Origin: Lawsonibacter sp.
GTDB taxonomy: Bacteria; Bacillota; Clostridia; Oscillospirales; Oscillospiraceae
DNA: 64,000 nucleotides
Assembly: GCA_022801435.1 (NCBI GenBank)
Contig: JAAWSG010000004.1
Coordinates: forward strand, 19,813-83,812
Direction of reading: 5' to 3'
The notes below the pieces were generated by a model. The model was not told where the DNA came from and made no database searches. It saw only the letters and a program-made list of their open reading frames with translations. Made by a program: the position numbers and the translations under genes. Of this stretch, positions 42,185 through 49,578 are shown in pieces. Numbering within the stretch: position 1 is the stretch's first letter; each line of letters begins with the position of its first letter.

Positions 42185-43621
42185 TTAAAAGTTAAAATAC
42201 AGGAAGGGGTTGTAGGTTCCGGCCACCAGGTAGGCGGTACACACCACAAGCCCCGCCGCCACCAGGAGCGTACACACCACCTGCCGGCTTCTGGTCCCCA
42301 GCCGCCGGTAGAGGGACGCGCCCAGAGGGGTGGAGGCCAGGGCCGCGGCGCATAGAATGGGCAGATAGCTGGTCAGGAAATAGCCAAAGGTCCCGTCCGC
42401 CAGGGGCACGCCTCCCAGGCCGAACATGACCTTCAGGTAGCCGCCCAGCCGGGACATGTCCTCCATGGCGAAGATGGCCCAGCTGACCATGACCAGGAAC
42501 ATGGTGTACACATGTCCCACCGCGGCGGGGGCCCGCTCCAGAAGCCGGAGGAGGACAAACTTCTCCAGCATGAGCAGGGCGAAGAAGTACAGCCCCCACA
42601 GCGGAAAATTCCAGTTGGCCCCGTGCCAGATACCGGTGGCGGCCCAGACCACAAACAGGTTGAGCATCCACCGCCCCCTGGAGCACCGGCTGCCCCCCAG
42701 AGGGATATAGAGGTACTCCCGAAACCAGGTGCTGAGGGAGATATGCCACCGCCGCCAGAACTCGGTGATGCTTTTGGAGAGATAGGGGTAGTTGAAGTTG
42801 GGCAGAAACTCAAAGCCCAGCATCCGCCCCAGCCCCACCGCCATGTCGGAGTAGCCCGAGAAGTCGAAGTAGATCTGAAAGGTGAAGGCCAGCACCCCCA
42901 GCCAGGCCCCCGCCACCGTCAGCTCGGACAGGGCCATGGCCTGACAGCTGTCCCAGAGCATCCCCACGTTGTTGGCAATGAGCAGCTTTTTGGCCAGGCC
43001 CACCATAAACACCTGCACCCCGGAGGCAAATTTTTCCGGCGTACAGGCGCGGGAGTTGATCTGGTCCCCCAGGTCCTTGTACTTGATAATAGGACCGGCG
43101 ATGAGCTGGGGGAAGAGGGTGACAAAAGTCCCGAAGTTCAGGATGTTCCTCTGGGCCCGGGCGTCCCCCCGGTAGACATCGATGGTGTAGCTCATGGTCT
43201 GGAAGGTGTAGAAGGAGATGCCGATGGGCAGATGGAAGGGGATGGGGTCCAGAAAGGGCAGGCGGATGTATTCAATCACAGGCAGAAGCTCCAGCCCCGC
43301 GGAGGCGAGACTGCCGGCAATAAAATTCCAGTACTTGAAAAAGCCCAGCAGCGCCAGATTGAAGATCACCGAGGAGGCCACCGCCATTCTCGCCCCCCGG
43401 TCGTTCCCCCTGGCCTTGCACCGCTCCACCAGCAGGCCATGGGTGAAGTCGATGGCGGTGGACAGGAACATGATGAGCACATAGATCTGCTCCCCCCAGT
43501 AGTAAAAGAGCAGAGAGGCGCACAGCAACACCACGTTGCGCCCCTTCCGGGGGACCACATAGTACACCAGCAGGGTGAGCACCAGAAAATAAAACATGAA
43601 GACCGGGGTGGAAAAGACCAT
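42185..43621 (-). CDS. MBOAT family O-acyltransferase (AlgI-like)
   Basis: The 478-aa polytopic protein begins MVFSTPVFMFYFLVLTLLVYYVVP, typical of AlgI/DltB-type proteins. It contains FYTFQTMSYTIDVYRG, FPQLIAGPIIKY, DFSGYSDMAVGLGRMLGFEFLPNFNYPYLSKSITEFWRRWHISLSTWFREYLYIPLGG, and the catalytic-His segment ATGIWHGANWNF. It carries acyl groups through the membrane for transfer by the adjacent DHHW protein. The ATG has GAGGTG 5 nt upstream; the upstream lipoprotein gene completes the locus. Confidence 0.93.
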   Translation of the reverse strand: MVFSTPVFMFYFLVLTLLVYYVVPRKGRNVVLLCASLLFYYWGEQIYVLIMFLSTAIDFTHGLLVERCKARGNDRGARMAVASSVIFNLALLGFFKYWNFIAGSLASAGLELLPVIEYIRLPFLDPIPFHLPIGISFYTFQTMSYTIDVYRGDARAQRNILNFGTFVTLFPQLIAGPIIKYKDLGDQINSRACTPEKFASGVQVFMVGLAKKLLIANNVGMLWDSCQAMALSELTVAGAWLGVLAFTFQIYFDFSGYSDMAVGLGRMLGFEFLPNFNYPYLSKSITEFWRRWHISLSTWFREYLYIPLGGSRCSRGRWMLNLFVVWAATGIWHGANWNFPLWGLYFFALLMLEKFVLLRLLERAPAAVGHVYTMFLVMVSWAIFAMEDMSRLGGYLKVMFGLGGVPLADGTFGYFLTSYLPILCAAALASTPLGASLYRRLGTRSRQVVCTLLVAAGLVVCTAYLVAGTYNPFLYFNF

Positions 43622-43673
43622 GGGAGCACCTCATTGATTATGATACTGTGAACGGATACCTTCCGATGCCATG

Positions 43674-43703
43674 TGCAGGGACACGACTTGCCGTGTCCCT
43701 GCA
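43674..43703. repeat. Dispersed GGACACG-type palindrome, copy 3
   Basis: TGCAGGGACACG-ACTTGC-CGTGTCCCTGCA has a perfect 12-bp stem, the longest of the four copies. It sits in the 127-bp gap between the lipoprotein and MBOAT genes, where it would lie within the shared transcript. Confidence 0.7.
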
Positions 43704-43748
43704 TTTGGCAGAAGGGGCCGGCGCAGAAGGCCGGCCCCGCTGGCATAG

Positions 43749-44786
43749 TTAAAACAGAGCGTTGAATTCGCTGACGATATCATCACAGTTCTCGTGAACA
43801 ATCATCATCACATAATTGCCGTTGGAGACCACCCGGGAGTTGTTCTCCCACTGATCCATCGCCATAGGGTACTGCGCTCCGCCGGGGCCGTTGCCATCCC
43901 CTACCATATAGTCAATCCGGGCCTGGAAGATGGCCTTCACCGCCTCCACATCCTTGCTGTCCTTTACCTGAACCAGGCCGAACTCGCCGTTGTTCATGGA
44001 GATCATGCAGACATAGACCAGCATCTGCTCGGCGCTGATCTTGGTCATACCTGCATAGGTGACGTCCAAGATGGTGCTGTCCGCCAACTCCAGGAATCCG
44101 AACTCATACTTGCCGGTGATGGAGTCATAGAAGCTCTGGAGGTCCACCTGGGCGGCGGAGGAACTGCCGGACCCGCTGGAGGAACCGGAGCTGCTGGAGG
44201 AACCGGACCCGCCGGAGGAGCTGGAGCTGCCGGGAGCCTCCTCCTTCCAGCTGCACCGGATGATGCAGGATGCCTCCGCGCCGTCATACTGGACCGTGAT
44301 GGTGGCGGTTCCGGGGGCCACGGCGGTGACGGTCCCGGCCTCATCCACCGAAGCCACCTCGGGCTTGCTGGAGGTGAACACCGCCACACCGTCAGTATCC
44401 GGGCTGGCGGTATAGCGCAGCTTCACGGTGGCGCCCGCCTTCTTCAGGGTGACATCCGACTTGTTCAGGGTGAGGGTCACCGTCTGGCTGGAGCTGTCGG
44501 GCTGGGTTCCCTCTGAGGAGGAGGCGTCTCCCCCGGGCTGGGATGCGTCAGGGGCAGAACCGTCGGGCTGGGACACGTCAGGTACGGAGAGGTCGGGGGC
44601 GGAGCCGTCAGGCAGGCTGGAGCTGGCCCCCGAGCCAGGATTGGAGGCGGAACCGGGATTGGAGGCGGAGCCGGGGTTGGAGGCGGAACCGGGGTTGGAA
44701 GCGGAGCCGTCCTTACCTCCGCAGGCGGCCAGGGACAACACCATGGCCGCGGCCAGAAGGGCCGAAAACAAACGTCTTTTCATCAT
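43749..44786 (-). CDS. Lipoprotein with Ser/Gly/Pro repeats, Ig-like domain and DUF4358-like C-terminus
   Basis: The 345-aa protein starts at ATG 44786 (GGAG 5 nt upstream) with a lipoprotein signal ending LSLAACGG. Four SNPGSA repeats and more Ser/Asp/Pro-rich sequence form a flexible wall-spanning stalk. A bacterial Ig-like (BIG2-type) domain follows (LTLNKSDVTLKKAGATVKLRYTASPD...VASVDEAGTVTAVAPGTATITVQYDG), then a Ser/Gly linker and a C-terminal domain resembling DUF4358. DUF4358 lipoproteins often neighbour MBOAT and DHHW genes, as here, suggesting a shared surface-modification role. Confidence 0.85.
   Translation of the reverse strand: MMKRRLFSALLAAAMVLSLAACGGKDGSASNPGSASNPGSASNPGSASNPGSGASSSLPDGSAPDLSVPDVSQPDGSAPDASQPGGDASSSEGTQPDSSSQTVTLTLNKSDVTLKKAGATVKLRYTASPDTDGVAVFTSSKPEVASVDEAGTVTAVAPGTATITVQYDGAEASCIIRCSWKEEAPGSSSSSGGSGSSSSSGSSSGSGSSSAAQVDLQSFYDSITGKYEFGFLELADSTILDVTYAGMTKISAEQMLVYVCMISMNNGEFGLVQVKDSKDVEAVKAIFQARIDYMVGDGNGPGGAQYPMAMDQWENNSRVVSNGNYVMMIVHENCDDIVSEFNALF
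44634..44708 (-). repeat. Four 18-bp tandem repeats encoding SNPGSA
   Basis: The repeats are nearly identical at DNA level (GGAGGCGGARCCGGGRTT in plus-strand reading) and encode the stalk of the surface lipoprotein. Copy number is likely variable. Confidence 0.85.
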
Positions 44787-44951
44787 GTAAACTCCTTTTC
44801 TGTTGAAGCTGAAAAATCTCCCCTTCATTGGGGTTCGAGGAGTTTGACGTAAGAACATAAAAAAGGTTCCCGCCATTTTCAACTTTTTTGAGGCGGGACT
44901 ATTATACTTGCTTTTCTCCCTCCTGGCAAGCAAAAAAATCGCGGTTCCCTC

Positions 44952-45010
44952 TTGACAAGGGGGAGGAATGGGAGTACAATACAGTCAACATATGAACAAG
45001 TGCTCATATG
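44952..45010 (+). promoter_or_regulatory. cad operon promoter and CadC/SmtB-type operator
   Basis: TTGACA (44952-44957) and TACAAT (44975-44980) are 17 bp apart. The inverted repeat CATATGAACA-AG-TGCTCATATG (44989-45010), with one mismatched pair, matches the ArsR/SmtB-family 12-2-12 type site (ATATGAACA-N2-TGTTCATAT) and covers about +2 to +23. Repressor binding would block initiation until metal releases it. Confidence 0.88.
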
Positions 45011-45026
45011 AAGAAAGGAGATCGGT

Positions 45027-45386
45027 ATGGAGTCCAAAATCATCCCCTGCTGTGAGGAGCCCTGCGTCCACGCCGGCACGGTGGAGCGTGTCCGGACCCA
45101 GCTGCCCCCGGACGAGCAGCTCTACGACCTGGCGGAGCTGTTCAAAATCTTCGGGGACAGCACCCGGGTCAAGATCCTGTACGCCCTTCTGGAGTCCGAG
45201 CTGTGCGTGTGCGACATCGCCAAGCTGATGGAGGTGAGCCAGTCCGCCGTCTCCCACCAGCTGCGGGTCCTGAAGAACAGCAAGCTGGTAAAATTCCGCC
45301 GGGAGGGCAAGACGGTATACTACTCCCTGGCGGACGACCACGTGCTCCACATCCTGGCCCAGGGTATGGAGCACATCCTAGAATGA
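45027..45386 (+). CDS. cadC: CadC-type ArsR/SmtB metal-sensing repressor
   Basis: The 119-aa winged-helix repressor carries both metal sites described for S. aureus CadC, with a constant offset of two residues: the thiolate site C9, C13, C60 and C62 (in SELCVCD), and the alpha-5 site D103, H105, H116 and E119. The thiolate site senses Cd(II)/Pb(II)/Bi(III), the alpha-5 site Zn(II). The recognition helix region is VSQSAVSHQLRVLKNSKLV. The gene lies directly behind its operator and heads the operon with the HMA protein and the P1B ATPase. Confidence 0.92.
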   Translation: MESKIIPCCEEPCVHAGTVERVRTQLPPDEQLYDLAELFKIFGDSTRVKILYALLESELCVCDIAKLMEVSQSAVSHQLRVLKNSKLVKFRREGKTVYYSLADDHVLHILAQGMEHILE

Positions 45387-45436
45387 CCCGGGCGCACCCC
45401 TCTGAAAACATTTTATTTTAGAAAGGAAGCATCACC

Positions 45437-45649
45437 ATGAAAAAGACCTTTAAGCTCATCGACCTGGACTGCGCCAACTGCGCCGCCAAAATGGAGACCG
45501 CCATCAAGAAGCTCCCCGGTGTTACAGACGCCTGCGTGTCCTTCATGACCCAGAAAATGACCATCGAGGCCGACGATGTGGACGCCGTGATGAAGGATGT
45601 GGTAAAGTGCTGCAAAAAGGTGGAGCCCGACTGCGAAATCGTGCTGTGA
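45437..45649 (+). CDS. Small HMA-domain metal-binding protein
   Basis: The 70-aa protein is a single heavy-metal-associated domain with the ligand motif DLDCANCAAKMETAIKKLPGV. An additional Cys pair (VKCCKKVEPDC) lies near the C-terminus. It probably delivers metal to the ATPase, replacing the N-terminal HMA domain that the ATPase in this operon lacks. The AAAGGAAG site precedes the ATG. Its TGA stop overlaps the GTG of the next gene (GTGA). Confidence 0.9.
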   Translation: MKKTFKLIDLDCANCAAKMETAIKKLPGVTDACVSFMTQKMTIEADDVDAVMKDVVKCCKKVEPDCEIVL

Positions 45650-46260
45650 GCAGCTTCTGGGACCGGGCGGCCTGGCTGTACGACCTGGTGGAGCGGAGCA
45701 ACCAGGCGGTAAACCAGGCCGCCGCCGCCCGTACAGCGGAGCTGGTTCCAGTGGGGGCCCGCGTGCTGGACTGCGCCGCCGGGACCGGGGAGTTCTCCCT
45801 GGCGGCGGCAACGCGGGCGGGGACGGTGCTGTGTACCGACCTGTCCCTGCCTATGCTGGAGCGGGCCCGGAAAAAGGCTCAAAAACGCGGCCTGACCAAC
45901 ATCAGCTTCGCCCGGCAGGATATCACTGCCCTGTCCGACCTGGACAGCAGCTTTGATGCGGTCATCGCCGCCAACGTGCTCCACCTGCTCCCGGAACCGG
46001 AAAAGGCGGTACGGGAGCTGTGGCGGGTGACCTCCCCCGGCGGGCGGCTGATTTTGCCCACCTACCTCCAGGGGAAGGTGGGGGCGGCCTATGGGACCAT
46101 GATAAAAATTTATCAGGGCGTGGGCTTCCACTATGAGCACGCCTTCACCCCAGAGACCTACCGAATGCTGCTGGAAGGTCTGGAGCTGGCCCCCACCATT
46201 CTGGAGGTCATCCCCGGCCGGGTTCCCGAGGGCATCGCTCTGCTGACGAAGACCATGTAA
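45646..46260 (+). CDS. Class I SAM-dependent methyltransferase (UbiE-like fold) in the cad operon
   Basis: The GTG start overlaps the HMA gene stop by 4 nt, giving 204 aa. Motif I is VLDCAAGTGEFSLAAA, motif II CTDLSLPMLERARKKA, then DITALSDLDSSFDAVIAANVLHLLPEPEKAVRELWRVTSPGGRLIL. The fold is that of Methyltransf_11/UbiE-type small-molecule methylases. Position inside a metal-resistance operon, translationally coupled on its 5' side and 13 nt from the ATPase start on the other, suggests a link with metal or metalloid handling, for example methylation, but the substrate is unknown. Confidence 0.88.
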   Translation: MSSFWDRAAWLYDLVERSNQAVNQAAAARTAELVPVGARVLDCAAGTGEFSLAAATRAGTVLCTDLSLPMLERARKKAQKRGLTNISFARQDITALSDLDSSFDAVIAANVLHLLPEPEKAVRELWRVTSPGGRLILPTYLQGKVGAAYGTMIKIYQGVGFHYEHAFTPETYRMLLEGLELAPTILEVIPGRVPEGIALLTKTM

Positions 46261-46273
46261 AGAGGTGTTTTTT

Positions 46274-48181
46274 ATGACCCGTAAGCAAAAAAAGACCCTG
46301 TACCGCATTCTCCTGGCCTTCGCGCTGTTCCTGGCCGCCCTCCTTCTGCCGGAGCTCTGGCTGCCGGGCCCGATCCCCTTGCTCTCCACCGTGCAAGATC
46401 GGAACGGCTGCGGGGCCTACGCTCTGGCCAAGTGGCCCTTCTTCCTGGTCCCCTATCTGGTCATCGGCTGGGACGTGCTGTGGAAGGCCATCCGCAACAT
46501 CGCCCGCGGCCAGGTCTTTGACGAAAACTTCCTTATGTCGGTGGCCACCGTGGGGGCGCTGGCCATTGGGGAGTACCCGGAGGCGGTGGCGGTGATGCTC
46601 TTCTATCAGGTGGGGGAGCTGTTCCAGAGCGTGGCGGTGGCCCGGAGCCGGCAGTCCATCTCCGCCCTGATGGACATCCGCCCCGACTACGCCAACATCG
46701 AGCGGGACGGCCAGCTGGTGCAGGTGGACCCGGAGGAGGTGGCGGTGGGGGATATCATCGTCGTCAAAGCCGGGGAGCGGGTCCCGCTGGATGGGACCGT
46801 TTTAGAGGGAATCTCCGCCCTGGACACCGCCGCCCTCACCGGGGAGTCTCTGCCCCGGGACGTGGGCGCGGGGGACGAGGTCATCTCGGGCTGCGTCAAC
46901 CTGTCCGGCCTGCTCCGGGTGCGGGCCGAAAAACCCTTTGGCCAGTCCACCGTGGCCCGCATCCTGGATCTGGTGGAGAACTCCAGCGAAAAAAAGGCCC
47001 AGGCGGAGCATTTTATTACCAAATTCGCCCGGTACTACACCCCCATCGTGGTCTTCGCCGCCCTGGCTCTGGCGCTGCTCCCCTCCCTGGCGGACGGCCA
47101 GTGGGGGGTCTGGGTCCCCCGGGCGCTGAACTTTCTGGTGGTCTCCTGCCCCTGCGCCCTGGTCATCTCCATCCCCCTGAGCTTCTTCGGGGGCATCGGC
47201 GGGGCCTCCAAGCAGGGCATCCTGGTCAAGGGGAGCAACTACCTGGAGGCTCTGGCTCAGGCGGGGATCGTGGTCTTTGACAAGACGGGGACCCTGACGC
47301 AGGGGCGCTTCTCGGTCACCGCCGTCCATCCGGAGGGGCTGGCAGAGGACCGCCTGCTGGAGCTGACCGCCCTGGCGGAGCAGTTCTCCAGCCACCCCAT
47401 CTCCCGGTCCATTGTGGCGGCCTGGGGGGGCGCGCCCGACCGGAAGCGGGCCGCCCAGTCGGAGGAGATCGCCGGCCACGGGGTGCGGGCGGTCATTGAC
47501 GGGCACACCGTCCTGGCGGGCAACCAAAAGCTGATGGAGCGGGAGGGCATCCCCATCACCTCAGACCACAGCCACCCTGGGACCATCATCCATACGGCGG
47601 TGGACGGGCGCTACGCGGGCCACCTGGTCATCTCCGACCGGCCCAAGGAGAGCTCCGCCCAGGCCCTGCGGGAGCTGAAGGCGGCGGGCGTGCGGCGCAC
47701 CGTCATGCTCACTGGGGACGCTCAGGGCGCGGCCCAGGCAATCGCGGAGGAGCTGGGCTTGGACCAGTTTTACGCCCAGCTGCTTCCGGCGGACAAGGTG
47801 GAGCGGGTGGAGGCCCTGCTGGCGGAGAAATTTTCCCGGGAAAAGCTGGTCTTTGTGGGGGACGGCATCAACGACGCCCCCGTCCTCTCCCGGGCGGACA
47901 TCGGGGTGGCCATGGGGGCGCTGGGCTCGGACGCGGCCATCGAGGCGGCGGATATCGTGCTGATGGACGACGACCTGCTCAAGCTCCCTGTGGCGGTGCG
48001 CATCGCCCGAAAAACTTTGTCCATCGTCCGGCAGAACGTGGTCTTTGCCCTGGGAATCAAGCTGCTGGTTCTCGCCCTGTCGGCGGCGGGCCTGGCCAGT
48101 ATGTGGGCCGCCGTCTTCGCCGATGTGGGGGTATCCGTTCTGGCCATCCTCAACGCCAGCCGGATGCTGAACGCAAAATGA
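46274..48181 (+). CDS. cadA: P1B-type Cd/Zn/Pb-transporting ATPase (CadA-like), lacking N-terminal HMA
   Basis: The 635-aa pump has the metal-path motif SCPCAL (CPC at 292-294), the phosphorylated Asp D336 in DKTGTLTQG, actuator motif LTGESLP, SSHPISRSIV (HP motif) and GDGINDAPVLSRADIGVAMG. CPC with a late K/D region fits the P1B-2 (Zn/Cd/Pb) class. There is no N-terminal metal-binding domain; the separate HMA protein may substitute. The ATG at 46274 has AGAGGTG 6 nt upstream, with an in-frame GTG at 46265 rejected. It exports toxic divalent metal from the cytoplasm. Confidence 0.93.
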   Translation: MTRKQKKTLYRILLAFALFLAALLLPELWLPGPIPLLSTVQDRNGCGAYALAKWPFFLVPYLVIGWDVLWKAIRNIARGQVFDENFLMSVATVGALAIGEYPEAVAVMLFYQVGELFQSVAVARSRQSISALMDIRPDYANIERDGQLVQVDPEEVAVGDIIVVKAGERVPLDGTVLEGISALDTAALTGESLPRDVGAGDEVISGCVNLSGLLRVRAEKPFGQSTVARILDLVENSSEKKAQAEHFITKFARYYTPIVVFAALALALLPSLADGQWGVWVPRALNFLVVSCPCALVISIPLSFFGGIGGASKQGILVKGSNYLEALAQAGIVVFDKTGTLTQGRFSVTAVHPEGLAEDRLLELTALAEQFSSHPISRSIVAAWGGAPDRKRAAQSEEIAGHGVRAVIDGHTVLAGNQKLMEREGIPITSDHSHPGTIIHTAVDGRYAGHLVISDRPKESSAQALRELKAAGVRRTVMLTGDAQGAAQAIAEELGLDQFYAQLLPADKVERVEALLAEKFSREKLVFVGDGINDAPVLSRADIGVAMGALGSDAAIEAADIVLMDDDLLKLPVAVRIARKTLSIVRQNVVFALGIKLLVLALSAAGLASMWAAVFADVGVSVLAILNASRMLNAK

Positions 48182-48202
48182 CCTGGCAATTTTCCTGACA
48201 GC

Positions 48203-48245
48203 AGCACCGCCTCTCCCCCGTGACGGAGGAGAGGCGGTGCTTTTT
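48203..48245 (+). terminator. Terminator of the cad operon
   Basis: A 14-bp stem AGCACCGCCTCTCC / GGAGAGGCGGTGCT with an 11-nt loop runs into TTTTTG, 21 nt after the cadA stop. Confidence 0.9.
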
Positions 48246-48247
48246 GT

Positions 48248-49564
48248 TTACTGGTTTGCCACGTTTTCGCAGAAGCTTCTCAGGATTGCGGCCACCTGCG
48301 CCCGGGTCGCGGAGCCGCCGGGGAGGATGGTCCTGCTGTCCACGCCGGTAATCAGCCCCTCGTGGTTGGCCCAGGCCACCGCCTCCTGGGCGTAGCCGCT
48401 GATCTGGTCCGCGTCATCATAGCGGGACAGGTCTGCCCGTCCGCTCACGTCCAGGCCCTTGTACTGGGCGTAGCGGTAGAGGATCATGGCCATCTGCTCC
48501 CTGGTGATGACCCGGTCGGGGCCGAACACCGTGTCGCTGAAGCCGCTGACCACCCCGTTGGCCGCCGCCCAGGCCACAGGCTTGGCGTAGTACTGGTCGG
48601 GCGCCACATCCTGGAAGCCGGACAGACCGGCCTCCGGCTTGCCCTCATAGCTGTACAGGATGGTGACCACCATGCCCCGGGTGGTGGGGGTGGAGGGTCC
48701 GAAGCGGTTGCTCCCCGTGCCGCTCATCAGGCCGTTGCTGTACACATAGGCCACCGCGTCATAGAACCAGTCGCCCCCGGTCACGTCCAGGAAGGGCAGA
48801 GCGGTTTCCTGCCCGCTCCCCTCCCGGACGAAGGAGGCCCGCACCGTCACCCCCGCGGAGGGCATGACGAAGGACCACTTGCCGTCTCCCAGGTCCTTCA
48901 CCGCCACCTCCCGGCCGGTGTTGTCCACCACGGTCAGGCTGCCCAGGACATAGCCCGGGTCCGGCAGGGCGGTCAAGGTGACGGTATCCCCCGGCCTGGC
49001 GCTGGTGTCGCTGAACCGGATGGAGCCGTTCTGGATGCCCGCCGCCGGAGAGATGGAGTGCCGTCCGTTCCCCGAGTCCGAGGAACCTGAGCCGGAGGAG
49101 CTGGAACCCGAGCTTGAGCCGCCTGCGTTGATGCTGACCCGGTCATAGATCAGGGTCTGCGTATCGTTGGGGCCCACGTTCAGGAGCTTCAGCGCGGAGG
49201 CGGCGGTCACTGTAAAGCTCTCCTCCGCGGTAATCTCCCCCATATCCAGGGAGCTGTCCTGATTCAGAATGAGCTTGGAGGCCACATACAGGATCAGGCT
49301 GTTCCCCTCCAGGCGGAAGGTGGGGTAGCTGCTCCCCTCCCCCGTCTCGGGGTAGGTGTAGGAGAGTCCCGCCGGGACCCGGTCCAGCTCCAGGGTAATC
49401 TGGACGCCGTTGTGCCGCCCGGGGAGCTCCTTCAGGGTGAGCTGCTGGGATTCGCTCCCCCGTCCGCCCACCTCCAGCCAGGGGTCGGAGGCGGCGGAGG
49501 CGGGGCACACCAGCGCGGTCACGGCCAGCGCGGCGGTCAGGAGCAGGGAAAGGGTACGTCTCAT
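48248..49564 (-). CDS. Secreted protein with three SLH domains
   Basis: The protein (about 438 aa) has a signal peptide (RRTLSLLLTAALAVTALVCPASA), a beta-rich N-terminal region, a Ser/Gly linker, a short repeat-like domain (AGIQNGSIRFSDTSARPGDTVTLTALPDPGYVLGSLTV) and three C-terminal SLH domains (FLDVTGGDWFYDAVAYVYSNGLMSGTG, FQDVAPDQYYAKPVAWAAANGVVSGFS, YDDADQISGYAQEAVAWANHEGLITG) that bind pyruvylated wall polymers. The upstream M60 stop overlaps an alternative ATG at 49582 (ATGA), so the two genes are coupled; the ATG at 49564, 9 nt after GAGGAGG, is used here. Confidence 0.9.
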   Translation of the reverse strand: MRRTLSLLLTAALAVTALVCPASAASDPWLEVGGRGSESQQLTLKELPGRHNGVQITLELDRVPAGLSYTYPETGEGSSYPTFRLEGNSLILYVASKLILNQDSSLDMGEITAEESFTVTAASALKLLNVGPNDTQTLIYDRVSINAGGSSSGSSSSGSGSSDSGNGRHSISPAAGIQNGSIRFSDTSARPGDTVTLTALPDPGYVLGSLTVVDNTGREVAVKDLGDGKWSFVMPSAGVTVRASFVREGSGQETALPFLDVTGGDWFYDAVAYVYSNGLMSGTGSNRFGPSTPTTRGMVVTILYSYEGKPEAGLSGFQDVAPDQYYAKPVAWAAANGVVSGFSDTVFGPDRVITREQMAMILYRYAQYKGLDVSGRADLSRYDDADQISGYAQEAVAWANHEGLITGVDSRTILPGGSATRAQVAAILRSFCENVANQ

Positions 49565-49578
49565 GGGTGTTGTCCTCC

